NCBI RefSeq assembly: GCF_000166135.1
Contig: NC_014666.1
Location: 3,906,001 to 3,970,000 of the forward strand
Direction: 5' to 3'
DNA: 64,000 nucleotides
Source: Pseudofrankia inefficax
GTDB lineage: Bacteria; Actinomycetota; Actinomycetes; Frankiales; Frankiaceae
The first letter of the stretch is position 1; the number at the start of each line of letters is the position of its first letter. Under the pieces are notes generated by a model. That model was not told the origin of the DNA, ran no database searches, and saw only the letters and a program-made list of their open reading frames with translations. Below, one piece after another: positions 1 to 7,828 of this stretch. The position numbers and the translations under genes are program-made.

Positions 1-1
1 C

Positions 2-232
2 ACGGCGGCGATTTCCGCCACGCTGATGGTGGCAACCGGCCTGGCGAGCGCCCGTTTCTGGAAGCGGCGTATCGCCAGTGACCCGAGCGCCACCCGCGTC
101 AGATTCATGCACAGTACACTCGGTGTCATCACGGCCCTGACCGCATGCCTGCTGCTACTCATGACAGCGGCCAGTGCATTCTCGGCGCTCGAACCCGCCA
201 CCTCGCTGCTCGGCGTCATCGGTGCGGCCTGA
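2..232 (+). CDS. C-terminal part of a membrane protein (truncated by window edge)
   Basis: The frame is open from the first bases of the window to a TGA at 230-232, giving 76 residues with no start, so this is the end of a longer gene. The visible part has a basic loop (residues FWKRRI) between a weakly hydrophobic start and one clear membrane helix (ITALTACLLLLMTAASAF). It ends 37 nt before the preferred start of the downstream sensor kinase on the same strand, so the two may be co-transcribed. I do not recognise the family; a small integral membrane protein or the last segment of a transporter would both fit. Confidence 0.45.
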   Translation, partial: TAAISATLMVATGLASARFWKRRIASDPSATRVRFMHSTLGVITALTACLLLLMTAASAFSALEPATSLLGVIGAA

Positions 233-269
233 CCCGCTCCTCCAGCTGCTGCGTCGAAGGGTCGTGACC

Positions 270-1508
270 GTGGAGACGAGCGTGTGGCGGGCGATGGCGG
301 GCAACCCCGTCCGATTCGTCCTGTCGCGATGGCCATGGCGCAGCCTGGCCTATGTGGTCAGTAGCGTGGCGGTCATCTCGATCGCCTGGCTGGCCATCAT
401 GCCGCTGGTGCTGTTTCCGCCGCTGCTGCTGCTCGTCGGCATACCGATCGGGGCGCTGGAGCGCCACCGGCTCGGCTTCATGGAGCCGCTGGCGGTCCCC
501 GACCCGCACGCACCCGCGCCCCCGAGCGGCTGGGCGTGGGTGCGGCTGCGGGTGACCGAGGCTGCCACCTGGCGCGAACTCGGCTATTGCGCATGCCTGC
601 TGTCGGTGCTTGCGCTCCTCGACCTCGCCGCGGTGTTCGTTCTGTTCATCTGCCTCCTCCTGCTGGCGTTGCCGCTGTTGGTCGGGTTGGGCGCGAACGT
701 CCATATCGCGGTGGGCACCTGGACGGTCGAGACCGTCGGGCAGGCGTGCGCCGTCGCCGGTCTGGCCGGGGTGCCCGCGACGGTGGTCACCCTGTACGGA
801 ATCGGCGTGCTCGGCGGTGCCCAGGCAGCCTTCGCCAAGTGGCTGCTCGCGCCCACCGGCACCGAGCTGAACCGTCAGGTCGAGGAGCTGGCCCGGTCAC
901 GCGGCCGGTTGGTCAACGCGTTCGAGGCCGAGCGCCGTCGGATCGAGCGAGACCTGCACGACGGCGCGCAGCAACATCTGGTGCTCCTGACGATGAAGCT
1001 GGGCCTGGCCGAGCGGCATATGGCCGACGCAGATGGACGCGCCGGTGAACTCGTCGGCGAGGCCCACGAGCAGGCTCGGCTGGCACTCACGACCCTCCGG
1101 GACCAGATCCGCGGCATCCATCCTCAGATCCTCACCGATCTCGGGCTGGCCGAGGCGGTACGCGAACTCGCCGAACGGTGTCCGATTCCGGCCGAGGTCG
1201 ACCTCGACCTGCCCGGCCGGCTGCCGCCCGAGATCGAGTCCACCGCCTACTTCGTGGTCTCGGAGGCCCTGACCAACGCGGTACGACACGCTGCAGCCAC
1301 TCGTATCCAGATCAGTGGCAGACTCGCTGAGCAACGGCTGGCGCTGACAATCGTCGATGACGGTAGGGGCGGCGCTGAACCGTCACTGGGCACGGGCATG
1401 CGGGGGCTGGCCGACCGAGTGGCCGTCGTGGCTGGCGCCCTGGAGATCAGCAGCCCACAAGGAGGGCCCACCACAGTGCGGATCGACCTGCCGTGTCGCT
1501 ACGAATAG
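270..1508 (+). CDS. NarL-type sensor histidine kinase with membrane sensor domain
   Basis: Two-component sensor kinase of about 412 residues. The N-terminal half holds several hydrophobic helices (residues about 30-70 and 105-190), arranged like the membrane 'putative sensor' domain of many actinobacterial kinases. A HisKA_3 dimerisation helix follows, with the phosphoacceptor motif ERDLHDGAQQ, then a HATPase domain with an N box (SEALTNAVRHA) and G boxes (DDGRGG, GTGMRGLADR). I chose the GTG at 270 because GAAGG lies about 9 nt upstream. An in-frame start at 174 would overlap the upstream gene and add a low-complexity arginine-rich leader. The end overlaps the response regulator by 16 nt, so the pair is translationally coupled. 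The signal sensed cannot be read from sequence. Confidence 0.9.
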   Translation: METSVWRAMAGNPVRFVLSRWPWRSLAYVVSSVAVISIAWLAIMPLVLFPPLLLLVGIPIGALERHRLGFMEPLAVPDPHAPAPPSGWAWVRLRVTEAATWRELGYCACLLSVLALLDLAAVFVLFICLLLLALPLLVGLGANVHIAVGTWTVETVGQACAVAGLAGVPATVVTLYGIGVLGGAQAAFAKWLLAPTGTELNRQVEELARSRGRLVNAFEAERRRIERDLHDGAQQHLVLLTMKLGLAERHMADADGRAGELVGEAHEQARLALTTLRDQIRGIHPQILTDLGLAEAVRELAERCPIPAEVDLDLPGRLPPEIESTAYFVVSEALTNAVRHAAATRIQISGRLAEQRLALTIVDDGRGGAEPSLGTGMRGLADRVAVVAGALEISSPQGGPTTVRIDLPCRYE

Positions 1509-2143
1509 TGCTTGCCGAAGACGCCACGCTCATGCGGGCCGGACTCGTCAGCCTGCTCGAAGGACTGGGTCACACCCTGGCGGCGGCGGTCGGCGACGGT
1601 GACTCGATGTTGGCGGCCGCCCGGGAGCACCGACCCGACCTGGTCATCACCGATGTCCGCATGCCGCCCAGTTTCACCGACGAAGGGCTGCGTGCCGCGG
1701 TGACACTACGCGCCGGCGACCCGAGCGCGGCGGTCCTCGTGCTGTCGCAGTACGCGGCCACCGCGTACGCCGCTGAACTGCTCGGCCCGTCCGGACGGGC
1801 CGGAGTTGGCTACCTACTCAAGGATCGCATCGGCGAGGTCGCCGACTTCTCCGACGCGGTGTCGCGGGTCGCGGCTGGCGAGACCGTCATCGACCCCGAC
1901 GTGGTACGGCAGTTGCTGAACCGCCCCCGCACGACCAACCCACTCGACCGGTTGACCGCACGGGAACGGGAGGTGCTCGGGCACATGGCCGAAGGACACA
2001 ACAACCCGTCCATCGCCCGAACGCTCGGAATCAGCGACGCCGCGGTGGCCAAACACATCGGCAACATCTTCACCAAACTCGACCTCCCCGAGGCCGACGG
2101 CCACCGCCGGGTACTCGCCGTCCTGACCTACCTGCGAAGCTGA
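1493..2143 (+). CDS. LuxR/NarL-family response regulator
   Basis: DNA-binding response regulator of 216 residues, partner of the overlapping kinase. The receiver domain (about 1-125) has the acidic pair E9/D10, the phosphorylated aspartate D54 in the strand DLVITDVRMP, and the conserved lysine in YLLKDR. The C-terminal LuxR-type helix-turn-helix is clear (LTAREREVLGHMAEGHNNPSIA followed in the text by the recognition helix around DAAVAKHIGNIF). The GTG start lies inside the kinase stop region, the usual arrangement for actinobacterial NarL pairs. No target operon is evident; no strong repeat stands out in the short stretch downstream. Confidence 0.93.
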   Translation: MSLRIVLAEDATLMRAGLVSLLEGLGHTLAAAVGDGDSMLAAAREHRPDLVITDVRMPPSFTDEGLRAAVTLRAGDPSAAVLVLSQYAATAYAAELLGPSGRAGVGYLLKDRIGEVADFSDAVSRVAAGETVIDPDVVRQLLNRPRTTNPLDRLTAREREVLGHMAEGHNNPSIARTLGISDAAVAKHIGNIFTKLDLPEADGHRRVLAVLTYLRS

Positions 2144-2254
2144 CCGCACCCGAGTCGGCGACGGCAGCGACGGCGGCGGCAGCGACGGCGCAAACGGCGC
2201 GCGCGAGCGGCGAACTGTGCGTGCATCCGGAGCCACTACCCCTCACCTCGGTAG

Positions 2255-2491
2255 ACACCGAACAGGCGTCGAGGTTGGAGGCCGCACCAGACAAAGATCA
2301 ATCCCTCGTCGTTGTTCTTCGCTGGAACCAAGGCCACGACCGGAAAGTTCGAACTGACCATCCACCCCAACGGCTGCTACGAAGCCGGCGGACCCACCAA
2401 GGTCGTCGGCCCGATCACGATCCGCGCCGCCAACGGCACGAACGTCACCAACCCGGTCTTCGATTTCGACGCCTGCTTCGACACCACCTGA
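2255..2491 (+). pseudogene. Remnant of a small secreted or beta-rich protein
   Basis: From about 2297 to the TGA at 2489-2491 one frame reads like a real protein end (FFAGTKATTGKFELTIHPN, then NGTNVTNPVFDFDACFDTT): balanced composition and a natural C-terminus with two cysteines. Upstream, the frame continues only to a TAG at 2252-2254, with no ATG or GTG start and arginine-rich nonsense, so the N-terminus is missing. I read it as the 3' end of a decayed gene, possibly a secreted protein. The rest of 2144-2739 shows nothing coding that I can support, apart from a short GC-rich repeat (GGCAGCGACGGCG-like) just after the response regulator. Family unknown. Confidence 0.35.
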
Positions 2492-2739
2492 ACAACCCGG
2501 CCCGCCCGGACGGGCAAGGCGCCCAGGCAGGCCACGGCCTCCGAGGCCGCCCGCGGCTAGCGAAGCCACGAGTCTCTCCGCGCAGAGGACCGAACGCAGG
2601 CCGGCCGTCGGCGTTGGACCGCCCTTCGGGTCGACGCCGTCATGGCGTGCGACCTCGGAGGCCTGCGGCCCGCTTCTGGGTCCCGGCCCAGGCCGGTCGT
2701 GCTCCGGCGAGCCCTGGGCTGCAAGGCGGGGGAGCGGCG

Positions 2740-3171
2740 ATGGACCACAGTGACCGCGAGCTGGCCGAGATCCAGCGCCAGCACCGGGAGCAGACCTACG
2801 ACGCGCTCCCCGGCATGTACGGAGACCAATTCGCCGAGCTCCGCACACGCGGACACGACATTGACCTGGCACCTGACTGGAGTGAAGGCTTCGTGTCGGC
2901 AGCCGAAATCAACGAAGACCAGGGATCAGTCGAAGCCGGCCCTCACCCCACCCAACCCACCCACCAACCCGCCCGAACCACGCGAATGGACACCGACCAG
3001 CTAGACCCCGACACCGCGCGGGACGCCTGGCGTGTCACCGCCCGATCGGCCCGGGACCGGATCGTCCACGGGACGTCCGGTTCACGGTCCCCGGCACCAG
3101 ACCCCTACCGGGCGGGGTTGGGGCGGATGGCGTCCGCGACCGCGCTCAGCGTGCCCTCGACGACCCGGTAG
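2740..3171 (+). CDS. Small hypothetical protein
   Basis: Candidate gene of 143 residues starting at an ATG preceded by GGGGGAGCGG, a good ribosome-binding site. The first 65 residues look genuine: an acidic, helical, charged sequence (MDHSDRELAEIQRQHREQTY) followed by DIDLAPDWSEGF. The second half is proline- and threonine-rich, low in complexity, and overlaps the end of arsR on the other strand by 67 nt, so the true protein may be shorter or frameshifted. The frame is open upstream to 2221, but that part is arginine-rich and has no ribosome-binding site. No family recognised. Confidence 0.4.
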   Translation: MDHSDRELAEIQRQHREQTYDALPGMYGDQFAELRTRGHDIDLAPDWSEGFVSAAEINEDQGSVEAGPHPTQPTHQPARTTRMDTDQLDPDTARDAWRVTARSARDRIVHGTSGSRSPAPDPYRAGLGRMASATALSVPSTTR

Positions 3172-3467
3172 TAGGCCCACCTGCCGCGCTGCTCACGGGT
3201 GATGAGCTGGGCGTCGGCGAGGATCTTCATGTGATGCGACACGGTCGGCTGCGACAACGCGACCGGCTCCGTGAGGTCACAGATACACGCCTCACCACCC
3301 TCGGCGGCGGCGATCATCGACAGCAGGCGCACCCGGGTCGGGTCGCCGAGGGCTTTGAAGACGCGGGCGAGGCGTTCGGCGGTGTCGACGTCGAGCACGC
3401 CGCCGGTGACCGGTGAACAGCAGACGGCCAGGTCCTCGCTGATCAACGGGAGTGTTCTGGTGGGCAT
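3105..3467 (-). CDS. arsR: ArsR/SmtB-family metalloregulator, arsenic type
   Basis: Winged-helix repressor of 120 residues. The helix-turn-helix is typical (DPTRVRLLSMI, then LSQPTVSHHMKIL). Cysteines C16 and C17 (AVCCSP) lie near the N-terminus and C61/C63 (ACICDL) before the recognition helix. As I recall, actinobacterial ArsR proteins of the Corynebacterium type bind As(III) through an N-terminal CC pair plus a further cysteine, which this matches. The ATG at 3467 was chosen because the domain begins here; the upstream frame is antisense to arsO and has no function. It is divergent from arsO, and the 52-bp palindrome between them is the obvious operator, so it should repress both sides until arsenite or a related trivalent compound binds. 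Confidence 0.88.
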   Translation of the reverse strand: MPTRTLPLISEDLAVCCSPVTGGVLDVDTAERLARVFKALGDPTRVRLLSMIAAAEGGEACICDLTEPVALSQPTVSHHMKILADAQLITREQRGRWAYYRVVEGTLSAVADAIRPNPAR

Positions 3468-3487
3468 ACGCCCAGTCTGCACCCCTG

Positions 3488-3539
3488 ATTGACATCCGTC
3501 GATACATCGAAGAGAGTCGATGCATCGACAGGTGTCAAT
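3488..3539. promoter_or_regulatory. 52-bp palindromic operator between arsR and arsO
   Basis: An inverted repeat with two 23-bp arms (3488-3510 and 3517-3539) around a 6-bp AGAGAG spacer, with only three mismatched positions. Outer boxes ATTGACA/TGTCAAT and inner GTCGATaCATCGA/TCGATGcATCGAC are each themselves nearly palindromic, so two ArsR dimers could bind side by side. It ends one base before the arsO ribosome-binding site, so a bound repressor would block transcription directly. Sequence observation; binding by ArsR is inference. Confidence 0.8.
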
Positions 3540-3552
3540 GGGAGGAGTGGGT

Positions 3553-4878
3553 ATGGACGGGTTGCCGGTGGCGGTGATCGGCGCCGGGCCGCAGGGTCTC
3601 GCAGCCGGGGCGCATCTGCTGGAGCGTGGCCTGGAGCCGGTGGTCTTCGAGGCCGGGGACGGGCCGGGCGCGGCGGTGGCCGCGTGGGGGCATGTGCGGC
3701 TGTTCTCCGCCTGGCCCGAGCTCATCGACCCAGCCGCCGCCCGACTGTTGGCCCCGGCGGGGTGGGTCGCGCCGGGGAGTGGCTATCCGACCGGTACGGA
3801 GTGGATCGGTTCGTATCTGGCTCCGCTGGCCGGGGCTCTGGGCGAGCGGGTCCGGTATGGGACGCGCGTGGTCGGGGTGTCCAGGCAGGGCCACGACCGT
3901 CTGGTTAGTGCGCACCGCGACGAAGCACCGTTCGTGATCCACGCCGTCGACCCCGACGGGGTCGAAACGCGCCGCTTGGTCCGCGCGGTGATCGACGCCT
4001 CGGGCACCTGGCGGCAACCGAACCCTGCCGGCGCCGACGGTCTGCCAGCACTCGGCGAGCAGGCGGCGGTCGCCGCCGGTGTGCTGTCCTACCTGCCCCC
4101 GACTCCTGCGCAGGCTGCGGCCCTCGCCGGAGGGCACGTGGTGGTGGTCGGTAGCGGCCATTCGGCGATGACAACGATCATCGACCTCGCCGCGGTCGCC
4201 CGCGAGGCGCCCGGCACGAGGGTCAGCTGGGTGCTGCGCCGTGGGACGGTCGGTGACACGTTCGGCGGCGCGGCCGACGCCCTGCCCGCCCGCGGCGCTC
4301 TCGGAATCCGCTCCCGCCAAGCCGTCGACGACGGGCTGGTCGAGTTGGTCACCGGGTTCCGCGTGAACCGGGTCGATCTGGAGGGCGGGCAGGTCGTACT
4401 GGTCGCCGAGGACGGCCGCGCCCTGCCGCCGGCCGACCTGGTGGTGGCGGTGACCGGGTTCCGGCCGGACCTGTCGTTCCTGTCGGAGATGCGCCTCGAC
4501 CTGGACCCGATCCTGCAAGCCCCCGTCCGGCTGGCACCGGAGATCGATCCCAACGTGCACTCGTGCGGCACGGTGATGCCGCATGGCGCCCGCGAGCTCG
4601 CCCACCCGGAGGCGGGGCTGTTCCTGGTCGGGATGAAGTCCTACGGTCGGGCCCCGACGTTCCTGGCGATGACCGGCTACGAGCAGGTCCGCAGCGTCGT
4701 CGCCGCCCTCGCCGGCGACCACCAGGCCGCCGCCCGCGTCGAACTGACCCTCCCGAACACCGGCGTCTGCTCCGGTGGCGGCCTCGCCGACGAGACAGCC
4801 GAGGCCGCCGGCAGTGGGGGTTGCTGCGCGCCGCCGGTCGAGGTCCTCTCGATCGGCCGCGCTCCGGCGTCGGCGTAG
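3553..4878 (+). CDS. arsO: ArsO-like flavin-dependent monooxygenase
   Basis: FAD/NADPH oxidoreductase of 441 residues. An FAD-binding Rossmann motif opens the protein (VAVIGAGPQGLAAG, residues 6-19) and a second dinucleotide motif lies mid-protein (VVVVGSGHSAMT), as in flavin-containing monooxygenases. The C-terminus carries cysteines in CSGGG and GGCCAPP, a possible trivalent-metalloid site. ArsO-type proteins are repeatedly found in actinobacterial ars operons, but their reaction is less settled than that of ArsC or ArsM. The ATG at 3553 has GGAGGAG six bases upstream; a start at 3520 would lie inside the operator. It is the first gene of the arsR-controlled unit and is followed after 8 nt by an MFS pump, with no arsenate reductase or Acr3 beside it. 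Confidence 0.8.
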   Translation: MDGLPVAVIGAGPQGLAAGAHLLERGLEPVVFEAGDGPGAAVAAWGHVRLFSAWPELIDPAAARLLAPAGWVAPGSGYPTGTEWIGSYLAPLAGALGERVRYGTRVVGVSRQGHDRLVSAHRDEAPFVIHAVDPDGVETRRLVRAVIDASGTWRQPNPAGADGLPALGEQAAVAAGVLSYLPPTPAQAAALAGGHVVVVGSGHSAMTTIIDLAAVAREAPGTRVSWVLRRGTVGDTFGGAADALPARGALGIRSRQAVDDGLVELVTGFRVNRVDLEGGQVVLVAEDGRALPPADLVVAVTGFRPDLSFLSEMRLDLDPILQAPVRLAPEIDPNVHSCGTVMPHGARELAHPEAGLFLVGMKSYGRAPTFLAMTGYEQVRSVVAALAGDHQAAARVELTLPNTGVCSGGGLADETAEAAGSGGCCAPPVEVLSIGRAPASA

Positions 4879-4886
4879 GTGGTCTG

Positions 4887-6176
4887 GTGGTCGACATCTC
4901 CACCGGCGAGGGGCCTGCGGCGGTCGGTCCCCGGCGGGCGCTGATAGCGCTGTGCGTGACCACGATCGTCAGCTACGGCGTGCTGTACTACGCGTTCCCC
5001 GTCCTCGCTGGGGGGATCGCCGCCGACACCGGCTGGTCGCGCACGGCGGTGACCGCGGCGTTCTCGGCGGGGAACCTGCTGGGCGCGGTGGCTGGCGTGC
5101 CGGTCGGGCGGGTTCTGGGCGGGCGCGGCCCTCGGCCGGTGATGACCGCGGGCTCGATCCTGGCCGTCGCCGCCCTGGCAGGGGTCGCCGAGGCGCCGTC
5201 GTATGGCTGGTTCCTCGCCGCCTGGCTGACCGCCGGGGTCGCGATGGCCGGGGTGTTCTACCCACCCGCCTTCGCCGCGCTCACCGGCTGGTACGGACCC
5301 CACCGCGTCCGCGCCCTGACCACACTCACCCTCGCCGCGGGCTTCGCGAGCACGATCTTCGCGCCGCTGACCGCCGCGCTCGCGGGCCATCTGGACTGGC
5401 GGGAGGTCTACCTCGTCCTCGCCGCGATCCTCGCCGTGATCACGATCCCCGCCCATGCCTGGGCACTCAGTCCGCCCTGGCATCCCGAGCAGCACGCCAG
5501 CACCGGCCGCGACCGGGCCCGCCACGAGACGAGCCGGCGCAGCGATCGCGAAGTGCTGGCCAGCCGGGAGTTCCTGTTGCTCGTCGCGGCGCTGACGTTC
5601 AGCGCGTTCGCGCTCTACGCCGTCGTGGTCAACCTCGTCCCCCTGCTGACCGGTCGAGGCCTGTCCACGACCCTCGCCGCCTGGGCCATCGGCCTCGGCG
5701 GCGTCGGCCAGGTCGCCGGCCGCCTCTGCTACCGACCACTGGCCGCACGCCTGACCGTGCGAGGCCGCACCGCCACGGTCATCGGCGCCGGCGGACTCGC
5801 GACCCTCATCCTCGGCACCCTGCCCGGCCCGGGCTTCGCACTGGTCGCGATCGCGGCACTCGTCGGCGCGATCCGCGGGATGTTCACCCTCGTCGAAGCC
5901 ACGATCGTCGCCGACCTGTGGGGAACCGCCCGCTTCGCCCGACTCAACGGCGTCTTCAACGCCCCCCTGACCGCCGCGACCGCACTCGCGCCCAGCATCG
6001 GCGCCGCCCTCGCCGCAGCGCTGGGCAGCTATCCACTGCTGTTCGTCGCCCTCGCCGCCGCCGGAGGCCTCGGCGCGGCACTCGCGATCGCCGCGACCTC
6101 CCGGCCCCACGCTGCTGTCTCTGCCGAGAACCGCCCGGACGGCGCCGCGACGGACGGCCACACCGCCGCGGCCTGA
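4887..6176 (+). CDS. MFS transporter of the arsenic unit
   Basis: Major facilitator of about 429 residues with twelve predicted membrane helices and a long charged central loop (about residues 195-225, HPEQHASTGRDRARHETSRR region). It starts at a GTG 8 nt after the arsO stop with no clear ribosome-binding site, which suggests translational coupling. Position under the same operator implies efflux of a metalloid or organoarsenical species. ArsK- and ArsJ-type MFS pumps are known precedents, but I cannot assign it to either by eye, and ArsJ's usual GAPDH partner is absent. Substrate is therefore inference. Confidence 0.8.
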   Translation: MVDISTGEGPAAVGPRRALIALCVTTIVSYGVLYYAFPVLAGGIAADTGWSRTAVTAAFSAGNLLGAVAGVPVGRVLGGRGPRPVMTAGSILAVAALAGVAEAPSYGWFLAAWLTAGVAMAGVFYPPAFAALTGWYGPHRVRALTTLTLAAGFASTIFAPLTAALAGHLDWREVYLVLAAILAVITIPAHAWALSPPWHPEQHASTGRDRARHETSRRSDREVLASREFLLLVAALTFSAFALYAVVVNLVPLLTGRGLSTTLAAWAIGLGGVGQVAGRLCYRPLAARLTVRGRTATVIGAGGLATLILGTLPGPGFALVAIAALVGAIRGMFTLVEATIVADLWGTARFARLNGVFNAPLTAATALAPSIGAALAAALGSYPLLFVALAAAGGLGAALAIAATSRPHAAVSAENRPDGAATDGHTAAA

Positions 6177-6623
6177 CGACACAAGGCCAGCCTGCCAAGC
6201 GAAACGGTGAAGCCCGTCGGCGTGCCTCGCTGCCGGCTGCTCCCAAGCGTGGATCGGCCGCCGGTCGCCCACCCAGCATGGGCCGGGCGGTGGGCCGTCC
6301 AAGATGTGCGAGACGGTCCCTCGGAGACGCGATACGCGTGGCGTGCGCGCCGCGACGTCTCCGCGACAAGCACTGTTCGCCGGCGATGGCGATCAGGCCG
6401 AAGGCGCCGAACCCGGACCGGAGCCGTAGGCACTGACCGCGTACGCGGCCCACAGCCATCCGAACTGCCGCCCGAGCTGCCTGCGTGCCAGGTCGTTCCT
6501 CCATCTCGTGTATCCACAACCGTCCGTACTGCTCGGGATCTGCAATCCCCAGTGGCGAAGCGGGAGGTAACAGCCGATCTGGCGGCGCGCCACAACTCCC
6601 CGTTGTGCCACTACGGTGAGTGT
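6177..6623. other. Intergenic stretch with no supported gene
   Basis: 447 bp between the MFS gene and the LysR gene. Frames across it are arginine-rich and lack credible starts. The LysR promoter should lie here, but I see no convincing -35/-10 pair and no divergent target gene. Confidence 0.5.
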
Positions 6624-7571
6624 GTGGATCTCGTCGCGGTGCGGACCTTCCTCCAGGTCACTTCGAAAGGACAGTTCCAGAGCGCGGCCGACGAGTTGGG
6701 CGTCACTCAGCAGGCTGTCTCGAAGCGCATCGGCGCCCTCGAGCGCGAGCTCGGCGTGGTTCTCTTCGCCCGCGGGCCTCGCGGCGCCACGCTGACGGTC
6801 GACGGCCAGGCGTTCCTGCCGCACGCCCGCGAGCTGCTCCAGGCCGAGGATCGCGCCATCGCATCGGTGGCGCCCGGTCGCCGTGCCCTCCGGGTCGACG
6901 TACGGAACCGGCGGACGGCGCCGGCTACCGTCCTTCATGCCTTCTATCAGCAACGCCGCGCGCTCGACCTGAACGTCGTCGCATTGGCCGACCTCAACCT
7001 CGAGGCGGCGCTCGCGGCGGTCGCGAGCGGCACCGTCGACGCCACCTTCCGCGGCCTGACCGACCCGAAGAGGCAACTCTCAGGCACGGGACTCTCCAGC
7101 GCCCTGGTCATCGAGGACCGCCACGAGCTACTGGTCGGTCCGGAGCACCCGCTTTCGGGTGCTCCGTCTGTGACCCCACGCCAGCTGGCCGATCACCCGA
7201 TCTGGATGCCAGGGCTGCCCAGCGGGGACGAAGTCTCGGCCTACTACGACGAGCTCGCCGCCACTTTCGGTATCACCATCGATGTCCTGGGTCCTGCGTT
7301 CGGGGCCGAGGTGCTGGTGACCGAGATCGCCGAGTCGGCGACACTCGCGAACCTCGTCGGCGAAGGCTCCCGCTATCTCTGGCCCGCGCACTACGACCTT
7401 CGACGAATCCCGATCGTCGACCCGACACCGGTCTTCCCGCTTTGGGTCATCTGGCGTACCGACAACCGGCAGCCCGATCTGGCCGAGTTGCTCGCCTTCC
7501 TCAAAGCCGACTTCGCTGGCCGACAAGTCAGCGACAGCTGGCGTCCGTCCTGGGCGCGCCACGGCCATTAG
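6624..7571 (+). CDS. LysR-family transcriptional regulator
   Basis: LysR regulator of 315 residues. The N-terminal winged helix is standard (VRTFLQVTSKGQFQSAADEL, then TQQAVSKRIGALERELGVVLF), followed by a linker helix and an effector domain with the usual alternating segments (ELLVGPEHPL, PIWMPGL). The start is GTG at 6624, where the domain begins; the frame is open further upstream but that part is not LysR sequence. LysR proteins normally sit divergent to a target, but here the upstream gene points the same way and the downstream gene is convergent, so the target may be distant. The convergent gap to the nitrate reductase (7572-7828) contains a perfect 12-bp palindrome GACCGGCCGGTC at about 7580. 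Confidence 0.9.
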   Translation: MDLVAVRTFLQVTSKGQFQSAADELGVTQQAVSKRIGALERELGVVLFARGPRGATLTVDGQAFLPHARELLQAEDRAIASVAPGRRALRVDVRNRRTAPATVLHAFYQQRRALDLNVVALADLNLEAALAAVASGTVDATFRGLTDPKRQLSGTGLSSALVIEDRHELLVGPEHPLSGAPSVTPRQLADHPIWMPGLPSGDEVSAYYDELAATFGITIDVLGPAFGAEVLVTEIAESATLANLVGEGSRYLWPAHYDLRRIPIVDPTPVFPLWVIWRTDNRQPDLAELLAFLKADFAGRQVSDSWRPSWARHGH

Positions 7572-7828
7572 CGTGCCGGACCGGCCGGTCACTGCCTGCT
7601 GAACGAGGCCACCTTCCAGGAATTCGGCCGCGACCTGTCTGGCACGAACCCCTGATCGTGGGCCTCCGGCTCCACCTGAGGCAGTTCTCGATCAGGCCGC
7701 TCTCCCTCGTCGCCCATGCGGGACGGGGACGTCACCCAGGCCGTGCTGCTCATCGCCTACACGTCCCGCGCGGTCCTCAGCCCGCCGATTTCCCCGAGCG
7801 AGCCGCGGACCCCGACCGTTGGCGGCGT

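Noticed and set aside
2221-3171. A 316-residue reading of the hypothetical gene with an early GTG start.
   Set aside because: The first 170 residues are arginine-rich and cross the gene remnant; the ATG at 2740 has a proper ribosome-binding site.
7580-7591. Palindrome GACCGGCCGGTC as a LysR operator.
   Set aside because: It lies downstream of both convergent stops, not in a promoter, and such short GC palindromes are common here.
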